NCBI GenBank assembly: GCA_002448235.1
Contig: DIXF01000017.1
Span: 124,001 to 188,000, forward strand
Source: Syntrophaceae bacterium UBA6087
GTDB lineage: Bacteria > Desulfobacterota > Desulfomonilia > UBA1062
Length of the DNA stretch: 64,000 bases
Reading direction: 5' to 3'
A program made the position numbers and the translations under genes. Below, piece by piece: positions 34,589-43,738 of this stretch. The notes under the pieces are model-generated. The model did not search any database and was not told the DNA's origin. It saw only the letters and a list, made by a program, of their open reading frames with translations. How positions within the stretch are numbered: position 1 is the first letter of the stretch; every line of letters starts with the position of its first letter.

Positions 34589-35075
34589 GATCCCTCCCAT
34601 CGTCCGCCGAGGCCAAGGCATTCTACCCCGTTCATCAGAATTGGGTGCCGGGCCGGTGCCAAAGTCCAAAAGAAAGTGATGCAGTATAGATATCCTCTGC
34701 TATCTTCAAAGCATGAAAACTTTTGATGCCCTTATGCAATCGTCGGTTTTTCAGATCAGCGGGATATTATGAATGCGTGCCAGAAGCATAAGTCTGATTT
34801 TTCTTCCAAAAGTATAGCTATGGAATGGAGATCATAGGTTTGAGAACTCTATAAAGTTGCTGTCCTGTACAGGTATCGTAAGTCTCAAGATCCACTTATC
34901 TCCCTGTCCTAATTCCCGGGACCACTACTCTCCGGGAAAAACCTACATAACTTCTAGTGTCAAAACCCGAAAAACAAAACTACACCTTGAATCATGGACT
35001 ATTTACATATGAATGGTTAAGGTTTAGTATTCAATCACAAATTGCATATAACCAATAATATGTGGGGAGAAAGGC
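34589..35075. other. 487-bp intergenic region, AT-rich on the right
   Basis: No gene seen. The GC content falls sharply to the right of about 34680, marking the left edge of the AT-rich stretch that carries the next two genes. Confidence 0.4.
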
Positions 35076-35390
35076 ATGAAAAAGTATATCCCGGTCATGA
35101 TTGCATTGTTCATCGTTTTCGCACTCGCATCTAATGCTACAGGCGCGCCAAGGAAAGTAACGGTAAATCCCAAACAAACCATTCAGGTGTCAGGAACGAT
35201 CACGCAAATCGATTCGGCTGCAGGCAAGCTTTTTATCAAGGAGCAAAGCGGTTCGATCAAGGAATGTCAGATATCTCCTCAAGGCGTCGACCTCGGTGCG
35301 TACAAGGTTGGGGACCCTGTTACAGCGACGGTGACAACGGACCCGACCACAGGCGGTATAATGCTGATGGAATGTACCAGGAAACGATAA
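35076..35390 (+). CDS. small exported protein, OB-fold-like
   Basis: 104 aa with signal peptide (cleavage about residue 23-25, SNATGAPRK). The mature part is beta-rich: IQVSGTITQIDSAAGKLFIK and DPVTATVTTD patterns, as in DUF1344/YgiW-like OB folds. GGGGAGAAAGGC precedes the ATG. Function unknown. Confidence 0.6.
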   Translation: MKKYIPVMIALFIVFALASNATGAPRKVTVNPKQTIQVSGTITQIDSAAGKLFIKEQSGSIKECQISPQGVDLGAYKVGDPVTATVTTDPTTGGIMLMECTRKR

Positions 35391-35400
35391 TCCATTATTT

Positions 35401-35432
35401 ATTCAGGGGCGATCATTTCTTTCGCTCCTGAA
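35401..35432 (+). terminator. hairpin after the small exported protein
   Basis: ATTCAGGGGCGA pairs with TCGCTCCTGAAT over 12 positions with one mismatch, loop nine bases. The following run is only CCCTTT, so it is a weak intrinsic terminator or an mRNA end structure. Confidence 0.45.
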
Positions 35433-35626
35433 TACCCTTTATCCGAAAGGCAGGCCGTATGGATCTGCTTTTATGATTCTCATCGCATTCAGATGCCTGA
35501 CAAAGGATATTCCCCAAAATGCATCTATGCAATCCTTCACCCGTGTTTAATCACATGCCGGTAAACTGCCAATACCTGTTGCAATAAAAAAACTCATACT
35601 GATAGAATCTTTAAAGGGCTGTCAAA

Positions 35627-37108
35627 ATGTTAAGAAAATATATTCTGGAATTTATTGTTTTTATTTCCGGTGCTGTCGTAATGATTTATGAATTGGTAGG
35701 GGCGAGATTGATTTCGCCTTATGTAGGTACCTCGATATATGTATGGACGAGTTTAATCGGGGTGATTCTTGGCAGCCTTAGTTTGGGTTACCATGTAGGG
35801 GGAAAACTAGCTGATAAAAAAACCGGATGGCATTTGTTTTCAGCGATTATTTTTTCCGCCGGCATCTTTATAAGCATAACGGTCTTTACAAAAAACATCA
35901 TCTTAGATTCCATCGAGTCATTTAATCTTCATTCAGAATACACAGCCCTGATAGCTTCACTATTTTTATTCTCTCCCGCGAGCGTTTTACTGGGTATGAT
36001 AACGCCCTATTCAGTTAAATTAAGAATGACAAATCTCGAAAACTCCGCATCTACAGTCGGAAACTTATATGCTGTTTCAACCATCGGGAGTATTGCCGGC
36101 ACTTTTACCGCAGGCTTTTTCCTGATTCCTTTCTTCGGTACGACTAAGCTCTTACTCTTCTTGTCGATCACTCTGCTTGCTCTCTCGATACTGGCATGCC
36201 ATAAAATGTATCCTAAACCAAAAATAATTCTTATCGTTTTATTTTCATCCCTTACCTTATTCGAACCTACGAAATATATTCTCGAGAAAAAAGATGTTAT
36301 TGAAATAGATACCCCTTACAATAAGGTTTGGATAAAGTATGCGTTCGAGCCAAAGAGTAAAAACGTAGCGGTCTTCTTGTCTACGGATGTTTTCGCGTTT
36401 CAGTCTGCCATGTTTTTACATGATGATGAGCTGGTATTTGAATATACAAAATATTTTCGCTTGGCTAAACATTTTAACCTGAATATACGGAGAGCCTTGA
36501 TGATCGGAGGCTGTGGATATTCTTACCCAAAGGATTTTTTAAACAAATTCCCAGGCGCAACAATGGATGTAGTAGAAATCGATCCCGGCATGACACGAAT
36601 CGCCCAGAAATATTTTAATTTAACTCATAATAATCGACTGAACATTTATCATGAAGACGCAAGGGTGTTTTTAAATAAGACAGAAAATAAATATGACGTT
36701 ATTTTTGGTGACGCCTTTAACGCTTCTTTTTCAGTTCCCTATCAGCTGTCCACCAAGGAAGCCATTGAAAAAATGTATAAGGCTCTGAATAACGATGGCC
36801 TGGTAATACAAAATATCGATTCGGCAATTGACGGGCAGAAGGGGGAATTCTTACGGGCAGAAATTGCCACGTATAAACAATACTTCCCGCATGTTTATGT
36901 CTTCAAAGTTTACAATGAAGATAGTCATGAAGCACAAACTATTATCTTGATCGCCCTTAAGAATAGTAAAACGCCTGCGTTCGAATCGGATGATAAGGAG
37001 CTCAGTGCATACTTACAAACTTTATGGAAAAAAGAAATACCTATGGATATGCCGGTAATAACGGATGAGTATGCTCCGGTGGAGTATTATAGGTATAGAA
37101 GTATTTAA
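35627..37108 (+). CDS. membrane-anchored spermidine-synthase-like protein
   Basis: 493 aa. Six or seven helices in the first 200 residues (start SGAVVMIYELVGARLISPY, typical of the fused family), then a Rossmann aminopropyl/methyltransferase-like domain with MIGGCGYSYPKDFL, VVEIDPGMTRIAQKYF and VIFGDAFNA. Proteins of this fused type are usually annotated spermidine synthase but most have no tested activity. Codon use is AT-rich compared with its neighbours, which suggests later acquisition. Only a weak AAAGGG precedes the ATG. Confidence 0.8.
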   Translation: MLRKYILEFIVFISGAVVMIYELVGARLISPYVGTSIYVWTSLIGVILGSLSLGYHVGGKLADKKTGWHLFSAIIFSAGIFISITVFTKNIILDSIESFNLHSEYTALIASLFLFSPASVLLGMITPYSVKLRMTNLENSASTVGNLYAVSTIGSIAGTFTAGFFLIPFFGTTKLLLFLSITLLALSILACHKMYPKPKIILIVLFSSLTLFEPTKYILEKKDVIEIDTPYNKVWIKYAFEPKSKNVAVFLSTDVFAFQSAMFLHDDELVFEYTKYFRLAKHFNLNIRRALMIGGCGYSYPKDFLNKFPGATMDVVEIDPGMTRIAQKYFNLTHNNRLNIYHEDARVFLNKTENKYDVIFGDAFNASFSVPYQLSTKEAIEKMYKALNNDGLVIQNIDSAIDGQKGEFLRAEIATYKQYFPHVYVFKVYNEDSHEAQTIILIALKNSKTPAFESDDKELSAYLQTLWKKEIPMDMPVITDEYAPVEYYRYRSI

Positions 37109-37660
37109 GCTGTTGTTGATGCGTTTCTGCTTGGCCTTTGGGAATAAGGGGTCTGCTACTATTAAAGTAATTTTGAGATTTCCCATGAAAAATATGCTGA
37201 AATCAAGCGAGTTTTTAAGGTGATGATTCCAAGTATCAAGCTTGAGAATGGAAGCTGAGCGAACGAGAACATAGGTAAAAGAATATCCTGGGTACATGGA
37301 TAACAATAAAAAGGCAGAATTTATCACCCTGCCTTTTTATTTCCATTTCTTTCGCATATCTCAATAAGCGGAAGGCTCATTAAAAGTTATGCTTTCTATA
37401 AGAACTGACAACTCCTGCCGGAATACAGGTATCTGCAATTCATCAACGGTTTTGAACATACCTTGGAACTTATGGTATCCTGAAGGGAGTATAAGCTTTA
37501 AAATACTTCAAATTTGGCCCAAGTTCGTTACCATTATCTTTTGCCTCATTGCCAATTTCTTTTAGACCTCTGGCAGCCGGATTGAATCCCTTCCCTTCTT
37601 TGTGTATACACGTATATTAGTAATAAAATTGTCCCTGTAAGCTTAATAAACGGAGCACTC
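37109..37660. other. 552-bp intergenic region
   Basis: AT-rich, no gene recognised apart from the terminator at 37308-37338. The right end contains the region upstream of the GTPase remnant without an obvious promoter. Confidence 0.4.
37308..37338 (+). terminator. intrinsic terminator, AAAAAGGCAG/CTGCCTTTTT
   Basis: A perfect 10-bp stem with an 11-base loop, with A-run and T-run arms, so it could stop transcription from either side. It lies 200 bases after the spermidine-synthase-like gene. Confidence 0.7.
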
Positions 37661-37978
37661 ATGCCGGCCAATCTCACACCGCAATATATGGAGGCGGACA
37701 AAAGATACCGGGAGGCCAAGACGGGTGAGGAGAAGACCGCCGCCCTGGAGGAGATGCTCGCCATCATCCCCAAGCACAAGCGAACGGACAGGCTCCAGGC
37801 AGATATCAAGCGCAGGCTCTCCAAGCACAGGGAAGAATCGCACAAGAAAAAAGGCGCGGTCGTCCAGAAGAGCATTTTCCAGGTAGGCAAAGAGGGAGCG
37901 GCGCAGGTGGTGATAGTCGGTCCGACATCGTGGAGATCCATGTCTGAGCCTTCGACGATAGACCGCCAGGGACGATGA
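37661..37978 (+). pseudogene. DRG/Obg-type GTPase with large internal deletion
   Basis: The first about 88 residues (MPANLTPQYMEADKRYREAK through GAAQVVIVGP) match the start of DRG-like TGS GTPases and stop just inside the P-loop (normally GPPNAGKS). The next 24 bases, in another frame (37924-37947), read DIVEIHV and a stop, the typical very end of the TGS domain. About 250 codons between are gone and the join is out of frame. The resulting ORF still runs to 37978 and gives 105 aa with an unrelated tail. No nucleotide binding is possible. Confidence 0.72.
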
Positions 37979-37997
37979 TCGGGAGAAAGGAGGCACC

Positions 37998-38786
37998 ATG
38001 GCCGAGGAGTTCGAAATAACCTTGCGGATCGATTCGGAAAACCCGGAAGCCGTTTTCCGGAAAATATCGGCGCTGAAGTCAGTCGGCCCGTACACGCTCC
38101 TCCCCCGTGGAGACCTGGTGATGCACGATCGGTATTACGATACGCCGGATGCGGGCTTGAGGAAAAAGCGCTATGCCTTGCGTCTGAGGACGCACGGCAG
38201 GGACCGGATGCTGTGCCTCAAGGGCAAGGAAAAGGTAAACGCATGGGGAGGGATTCGCCGCCTCGAGATCGAGGGCCCATGGTCGGAAGAAATCCTGGAA
38301 CAGGTCATCCGCCAGGCAGGCGTGCTTCATCACAAAGAAGGCGCTTTCCGCGAGGACGACCCTGCCGGCACGCTTGAGGGGTTGTCCCTCATGGTGATCC
38401 AGTCGCGGCAAACCGGAAGGACGCTGATCGATATTGCCGCTGCAAACGGGGACGATTCCACCCCGATAGGCGAAATGGCCCTGGACAGGGTATCTTACGA
38501 GATAGCGGGAAACAGGTTCCTTCACTACGAGCTGGAGGTCGAGGCAAAAGGGGGCGGGAAGGATGACGCCCTGAAAGGATTTGTCACCTGCCTTCAAGAA
38601 ACGCTCCCCGGTGTGCTCAAACGCTGGGAGTACAACAAGCTCATTACCGGGCACGCCCTTGAAGCGCTCGTCAAGGAGGGAGGGCTTTCTCCCGGGGAAA
38701 GGCCGGATGACCTCATACCACAGTCCTGGTACGATTCCATCGAGCGCCGGATACAATCCGACAGGAAGGCCGATCCGGAGAAGTGA
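37998..38786 (+). CDS. CYTH-domain protein (triphosphate tunnel enzyme family)
   Basis: 262 aa. The CYTH fold hydrolyses or cyclises triphosphates (inorganic triphosphatase, thiamine triphosphatase, class IV cyclase). The N-terminal EFEITLR is at the place of the ExExK signature, but Lys is not in the usual position. Other features: DRYYDTPDAGLRKKRYALRLR, CLKGKE and the acidic ELEVEAKGG near the end. GAAAGGAGGCACC precedes the ATG. It lies 19 bases after the GTPase remnant, so the two were once in one operon. A link to polyphosphate or PPi metabolism is only a guess. Confidence 0.8.
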   Translation: MAEEFEITLRIDSENPEAVFRKISALKSVGPYTLLPRGDLVMHDRYYDTPDAGLRKKRYALRLRTHGRDRMLCLKGKEKVNAWGGIRRLEIEGPWSEEILEQVIRQAGVLHHKEGAFREDDPAGTLEGLSLMVIQSRQTGRTLIDIAAANGDDSTPIGEMALDRVSYEIAGNRFLHYELEVEAKGGGKDDALKGFVTCLQETLPGVLKRWEYNKLITGHALEALVKEGGLSPGERPDDLIPQSWYDSIERRIQSDRKADPEK

Positions 38787-38842
38787 CAGGGGCCTGCGGC
38801 AAAGCGTCGGGGTCGAAGCCCGCCCGGCCCGTGGCTGACCTG

Positions 38843-39136
38843 TCAGTCCCTTACGGCAGGCTCCAGCAGACTGACTACTTCGCCGAACATGCCCTTCATT
38901 TCGTCGAGCTTTTCCGCGATGAGCATGAAAAGGATGTCCAGCCGGACGCGCGGGTCCAGCGTCGTGCTCATGAGCCTGTCGATCTCGTCCTGGGTTGCCC
39001 GCAGCTGCGGGTGATCGGAGATGAGCTTATTCTTCAGGTCGATAAGCTCCTGGATTTCGGGATTTTCCCGGGCTTCTCTCTTTGCCTCATGCGTGGTAAA
39101 ATCATCATAAAACATGGTACCATCCTGTTTATTCAT
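38843..39136 (-). CDS. small helical protein of unknown function
   Basis: 97 aa (or 90 aa from the ATG at 39115, which has a better AGGAT upstream). Highly charged and helical: EAKREARENPEIQEL, then DLKNKLISDHPQLRATQDEI and a C-terminal LDILFMLIAEKLDEMKGMFG. Some similarity in pattern to DUF3135-like proteins, not convincing. Convergent with the CYTH gene. Confidence 0.5.
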   Translation of the reverse strand: MNKQDGTMFYDDFTTHEAKREARENPEIQELIDLKNKLISDHPQLRATQDEIDRLMSTTLDPRVRLDILFMLIAEKLDEMKGMFGEVVSLLEPAVRD

Positions 39137-39513
39137 TGTGTTTCAAGCTGCCTGTCCTGGGAGGGAATAAAACATAACCTCTTGTGCAGCAATCCATATG
39201 CCACATTATTTGATAAATTATTTCTAGATGTTATGCCTGTCGCTGCTATTCTCTGCTACAATGAATGTAACCTATTTTACCCATCAAAGGTATTTTTGTT
39301 CTCTTTCCGTCCTGATATGTGCATGATGTCCAGCCCTTCAGAGGCGCCAGCCGATCGATCCATACGAAGTCTTTTCGCAGCCTCCTCTGTCAGGGCTGCG
39401 AGATGAAGCGATATGTATATCAATACCTTCCCTTGCCGGGGTTTCAATATGGACATTGACAACGGGGTTCCAATTACCCATTATAACTCATTGAAATGAG
39501 GAGGGCGTAGGGT
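39137..39513. other. 377-bp intergenic region before the PhzF gene
   Basis: No gene recognised. AT-rich around 39180-39280. A promoter for the downstream phzF/acylase pair is expected here but no clear motif was seen. Confidence 0.4.
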
Positions 39514-40299
39514 ATGGAAATACCGATTTATCAGGTCGATGCATTCACGGGCCGCGTGTTCTCGGGAAACCCCGCAGCAGTATGTCCCCTGAAGGGATGG
39601 CTGCCCGATGATCTCCTGCAGGCAATTGCAGCCGAGAACAATCTTTCGGAGACCGCCTTCTTTGTGCCCGAGGGCGATGCCTATCCGATCCGGTGGTTCA
39701 CGCCTGCGGCGGAAGTCGACCTGTGCGGCCATGCAACCCTTGCGTCCGCCTACGTCTTCTTTTCCTTCCTCGACAAGACCGCGCGCCGGGTGCGCTTTTC
39801 CTCAAGGAGCGGCCCCCTCGGCGTGGCCCGCAGCAGCGATATGCTCGCCATGGATTTTCCCTCCCAGCCTCCCGTTCCCTGCAAGGCTCCTCCCGCGCTC
39901 CTTTCAAGCCTCGGCGGAAACCCCGCGGAGATCCTGTGTTCGGAAGATTATTTTGTCGTCTACGAAAACGAGGAAGATATCAGGAATCTGACTCCTGATA
40001 TGGCAGGCCTGGCATCCCTCGACTTGCGGGGCGTCATCGCGACCGCGCCGGGCGGCCCTGCGGATTTTGTCTCCCGTTTCTTTGCGCCGGCCCTGGGCAT
40101 CCCCGAAGACCCGGTTACGGGCTCGGCCCATTGTGCGCTTACCCCCTACTGGGCGAAAAGGCTCGGCAAAGACGACCTCTATGCCCGTCAGATCTCCGGG
40201 CGGGGAGGCGAACTGTACTGCCGCAATCTGGGCGAACGGGTCGCAATCTCAGGCCGGGCAGTGCTCTACATGAAGGGAATCATCGAAGTAAACGATTGA
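39514..40299 (+). CDS. PhzF family isomerase/epimerase-like protein
   Basis: 261 aa. PhzF fold with diaminopimelate-epimerase-like halves: YQVDAFTGRVFSGNPAAVC, catalytic Glu in NNLSETAFF, VDLCGHATLASA, and the second half with GIPEDPVTGSAHCALTPYW. The specific substrate is unknown for most members. GAGGAGGGCG precedes the ATG. The penicillin-acylase gene follows 43 bases later, likely the same operon. Confidence 0.88.
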   Translation: MEIPIYQVDAFTGRVFSGNPAAVCPLKGWLPDDLLQAIAAENNLSETAFFVPEGDAYPIRWFTPAAEVDLCGHATLASAYVFFSFLDKTARRVRFSSRSGPLGVARSSDMLAMDFPSQPPVPCKAPPALLSSLGGNPAEILCSEDYFVVYENEEDIRNLTPDMAGLASLDLRGVIATAPGGPADFVSRFFAPALGIPEDPVTGSAHCALTPYWAKRLGKDDLYARQISGRGGELYCRNLGERVAISGRAVLYMKGIIEVND

Positions 40300-40342
40300 A
40301 GAGCTTACACAAGAGAAAGCCTGACCAGGAAAGGGAGGTCTC

Positions 40343-42928
40343 ATGAAGGAATCGAATACCAGGCCCTTTGCGGGAGCGCGGCACGGCCGACATGGCCGGC
40401 TGCTGAGCCGGATGACCGTGTGCACCTTCCTTATCGCGGCCGTTCTCCTTTCCGGGGGGTGCACGCGTCTGCTCACCTCCCATTACTCTGACACCCTTCC
40501 CCAAACAGAAGGCAGGCTGTCGATAAAGGGCCTGCACAGCCGGGTCACCATACGCCGCGACGAGATGTCTATCCCCTTTATCGAGGCTTCCGATATGCAG
40601 GACCTTGCCATGGCCATAGGCTACGTCAATGCTTCGGACAGGCTTACCCAGATGATCGGGACCAAGCTCCTCTCGCAGGGGAGGCTCTCGGAGATGGCAG
40701 GGGAACCCGCCCTCGATATCGATATCTTCATGCGCACCGTCAGCATCACAAAGGCGGCCCGCATCCTTTACGAAGGGCTGTCCCCGGAAAACAAAGTCTT
40801 CCTTGACCGGTATGCGGAAGGGGTGAACGCCTATATCGAGCAGTACCGCGACAAGCTCCCGCCCGAGCTCGCCATGAGCGGGTACACACCCGGCAAGTGG
40901 GAACCTCTGGATTCCATGAGCATCCTTGCCCTCGTGAACTTTGCCCTGTCGTTCAACCTGCATGAAGAAGCCGAAGCCCTTGTCCTGGCCCAGGCCGTGG
41001 GGCACGAAAAGGCGGCCTGGCTCATGCCCGTCCATCCGGATGAGCCTCTGCCCATGGGCGAAGGGAACAAGCTCAGCGGAATCAACCTTAAAGGAACGCT
41101 CGCCGGCCTCAAAAAAGTTGCTGCTGCGGGGGAAACGCTCGCCTCTCTGGGGTTCACCGGCATCGCGGCATCGAACAACTGGGCCATCTCAAAGGATCTG
41201 ACCGAACGCAAGGCAAGCATCTTCGCCAACGACACCCACCTTCAGCTGATGCTCCCTTCGTTGTGGAACATGATGCATATCCGCTGCAAGGGCATCGACG
41301 CGGCAGGGGTGTGTGCAGCCGGGCTGCCCGGCATCGTGGCGGGATACAACGGGCATATCGCCTGGGGAATGACCATGGTCATGGCCGACAACCAGGACCT
41401 GTTTCTCGAAAAGCTTAAGGTCCAGGACGGCGAATTGAGCTACCTCCATAAAGGATCCTGGCTGCCCGTTACCCGGAGGGAAGAGACTTTTCACATCCGC
41501 GGTCACGAGCCCGTGCGCATCACCGTCCGGGAGACCATCCACGGGCCTCTGCTCAATGATGCCGTGAAACTCCCGCCCAAGAATCTCTTCATGCCGAATC
41601 CTGTGGAGCTTCCCTATGGCATTGCCCTTTCCTGGGCGGCGTTCGAGCCCGAAGACAAAAGCCTGGACGCCTTCTTCTCGCTTTTGGCCGCAACGTCTGT
41701 CGATGAGGCCGTTCCCATCCTGAAGCGCATACGGGTCATGGCGCTGAACATGGTCGTCGCGGACAGGGAGAACATCGCCTGGCAGGTCACGGGCCGCTAC
41801 CCCGTCCGTAAAAGCGGGCGCGGGCTCGTCCCCTCCCCGGGCTGGACAGGAGAGTACGACTGGGACGGATTCCTCGACGTCGACAAGTATCCCTCCTCTC
41901 TGAATCCCCCGGAAGGATACATCGCCACGGCCAATAACAAAACCGTCTCTGCGGGCTATCCCCATATCCTTTCATCATCCTGGTACTGGCCGGACCGGAT
42001 AAACCGCATCGTCGAAATGATACAGGCAACCAGAGGCCATACCGCACAGACTTCCCGGGACATTCAGCTCGATACGCACACATCGTCCCTCCCCGGCATC
42101 AGGAAAGTCCTGCTGGAGGGAGACTCCTCCCGCGCGATCGCCTCTGAAATCGCCGCCTGGCAGGACGAGAGCATGAAAGAGAATGCCCGCGAGGCCCTCG
42201 CCATGTTCAGGGAGTTCGATGGGGATCTGAACGTCCTTTCCCGGAATGCGGTCATTATGGGGGCATTCATGAACGCACTGACCGGGGAGATTTTTCTCGA
42301 CGAACTGGGACCGTCCGGCTCTCCCGCCTGGAAGGCCTTCATATCGTCAAATTCCATGAGCTACAACGCCACGTCTGACCACCTCATCGTCCGGGGCGAT
42401 GAAAGCCCGTTCTGGGATGATGCCAAGACACCCGCACGGGAGACCAAGGCCCTGATCATCGCCCGGTCTCTGGCGAAATCCATCGTGCTCATCGAAGAAA
42501 GCCTGGGGAAAGACCGCACCGCCTGGACCTGGGGAAAGCTCCACACGTACGGGTTCGTGACCGAATCGAGCAGGATGGCTCCGCACCTGGAGTTCGCTCA
42601 GAGGGCAGGCCTGTCTCTTTTGAGCTCCTACTTCAACCGGGGCCCCTTCCCTGCACCGGGTGATTTCACCACGCCGAATATCTCCGCGTACATGATCGGC
42701 CGGGACTTCGACACCTGGCTGATCCCGGCCATGCGCCTGGTAGTGGATTTCAGCCTGGAAGAGCCTGTTTTTATCATAAACAGCACGGGCCAGAGCGACA
42801 ACCCCTCGAGCCCCCACTACGACGACGGGATCCATGCATGGCTCGAAGGCAGATACCGGGGCTTTCCCTTTGCAAACGCCGCGATTGAGAAACAGTACGG
42901 AAAAGTTCTGCTCCTGGAACCTGAATAG
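40343..42928 (+). CDS. penicillin acylase family protein, lipoprotein (Ntn hydrolase)
   Basis: 861 aa precursor with lipoprotein signal (lipobox SGGC after a hydrophobic run). Alpha-chain region, spacer, then the autoprocessing site with the beta-chain N-terminal Ser277 in AASNNWA. Ntn family motifs follow (FANDTHLQL, GLPGIVAGYNGHIAWGMT). Family members hydrolyse amide bonds of penicillins, N-acyl-homoserine lactones and other acyl amides. The mature enzyme is expected in the periplasm tethered to a membrane. GGGAGGTCTC precedes the ATG. The role could be quorum-signal or cell-wall amide cleavage; undecided. Confidence 0.88.
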   Translation: MKESNTRPFAGARHGRHGRLLSRMTVCTFLIAAVLLSGGCTRLLTSHYSDTLPQTEGRLSIKGLHSRVTIRRDEMSIPFIEASDMQDLAMAIGYVNASDRLTQMIGTKLLSQGRLSEMAGEPALDIDIFMRTVSITKAARILYEGLSPENKVFLDRYAEGVNAYIEQYRDKLPPELAMSGYTPGKWEPLDSMSILALVNFALSFNLHEEAEALVLAQAVGHEKAAWLMPVHPDEPLPMGEGNKLSGINLKGTLAGLKKVAAAGETLASLGFTGIAASNNWAISKDLTERKASIFANDTHLQLMLPSLWNMMHIRCKGIDAAGVCAAGLPGIVAGYNGHIAWGMTMVMADNQDLFLEKLKVQDGELSYLHKGSWLPVTRREETFHIRGHEPVRITVRETIHGPLLNDAVKLPPKNLFMPNPVELPYGIALSWAAFEPEDKSLDAFFSLLAATSVDEAVPILKRIRVMALNMVVADRENIAWQVTGRYPVRKSGRGLVPSPGWTGEYDWDGFLDVDKYPSSLNPPEGYIATANNKTVSAGYPHILSSSWYWPDRINRIVEMIQATRGHTAQTSRDIQLDTHTSSLPGIRKVLLEGDSSRAIASEIAAWQDESMKENAREALAMFREFDGDLNVLSRNAVIMGAFMNALTGEIFLDELGPSGSPAWKAFISSNSMSYNATSDHLIVRGDESPFWDDAKTPARETKALIIARSLAKSIVLIEESLGKDRTAWTWGKLHTYGFVTESSRMAPHLEFAQRAGLSLLSSYFNRGPFPAPGDFTTPNISAYMIGRDFDTWLIPAMRLVVDFSLEEPVFIINSTGQSDNPSSPHYDDGIHAWLEGRYRGFPFANAAIEKQYGKVLLLEPE

Positions 42929-43095
42929 AGGGTGAAAAAAGACAGATTTTCCTCTTTTCCTTATCCTTTTTCTCAGGTAAAAATAGATACTTCCCCACGC
43001 CGGGGAGGCGGCGCCGGATGCGCCGTGATCACTTTGGCCCTGGAGGCAGGATTGATCCGCACACGGCAACTATATATCACGTAAGGAGCACCGCC

Positions 43096-43710
43096 ATGAT
43101 ACACAAGAATGTAGTCACCGATTTCTGTCAGAAAGAATGCACACCGGCTATCGACCCCAGCGCGTATATCCACCCTCTGTCGGCAGTCATCGGCAACGTG
43201 TCGGTCGGCAAACGGGTTATGGTATCGCCGTTCGCTTCCATCCGCGGCGACGAGGGGCAGCCCATATGCGTGGCAGACGAGGCCAATGTCCAAGACGGCG
43301 TAATCCTCCACGCCCTCGAGACAGAGCATAACGGCCATGCGATAGACGCGAATCTCGTCGAAGTCCAGGGCAAAAAATACTCGGTTTATGTCGGTAAAAG
43401 GGTATCGCTCGCCCACCAGGTCCAGATCCACGGCCCCGCGTCTGTCGGAGACGATTCGTTCGTCGGCATGCAGTCGCTGGTGTTCAAGGCGCACGTGGGA
43501 AGCGGGTGCGTGATCGAGCCCGGCTGCATCGTCATGGGCGTACGCGTGGCGGACGGACGGATCGTGCCTGCCGGGACCGTGCTCAAAAAACAGGAAGACG
43601 CGGACAAGCTCCCGGTCATCACCGGCGACTATCCGCTCAAGGACCTGAACAAGGACGTGGTGCATGTGAATACCTCGCTGGCCGACGGATATAACAAGAT
43701 CACCCTGTAA
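43096..43710 (+). CDS. cam: gamma-class carbonic anhydrase, Cam type
   Basis: 204 aa left-handed beta-helix. The start at 43096 has TAAGGAGCACCGCC; in-frame ATG 43018 gives no similarity. The zinc ligands His72, His107 and His112 fit the Cam spacing (HALE, SLAHQVQIHG). The two glutamates of the Cam proton-shuttle loop are also present, Glu53 in RGDEG and Glu75 in HALE, at the same offsets from the first His as Glu62 and Glu84 of Methanosarcina Cam. The acidic loop separates it from the CamH group. No signal peptide, so cytoplasmic. Might supply or remove bicarbonate around carboxylating enzymes in an anaerobe. Confidence 0.88.
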   Translation: MIHKNVVTDFCQKECTPAIDPSAYIHPLSAVIGNVSVGKRVMVSPFASIRGDEGQPICVADEANVQDGVILHALETEHNGHAIDANLVEVQGKKYSVYVGKRVSLAHQVQIHGPASVGDDSFVGMQSLVFKAHVGSGCVIEPGCIVMGVRVADGRIVPAGTVLKKQEDADKLPVITGDYPLKDLNKDVVHVNTSLADGYNKITL

Positions 43711-43738
43711 CCGGTCTTCACGGGTAAGGAGACATCTT

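Noticed and set aside
42929..42975. Hairpin-like sequence after the penicillin acylase gene
   Set aside because: The stem has a bulge and the T-run is interrupted, too weak to call a terminator.
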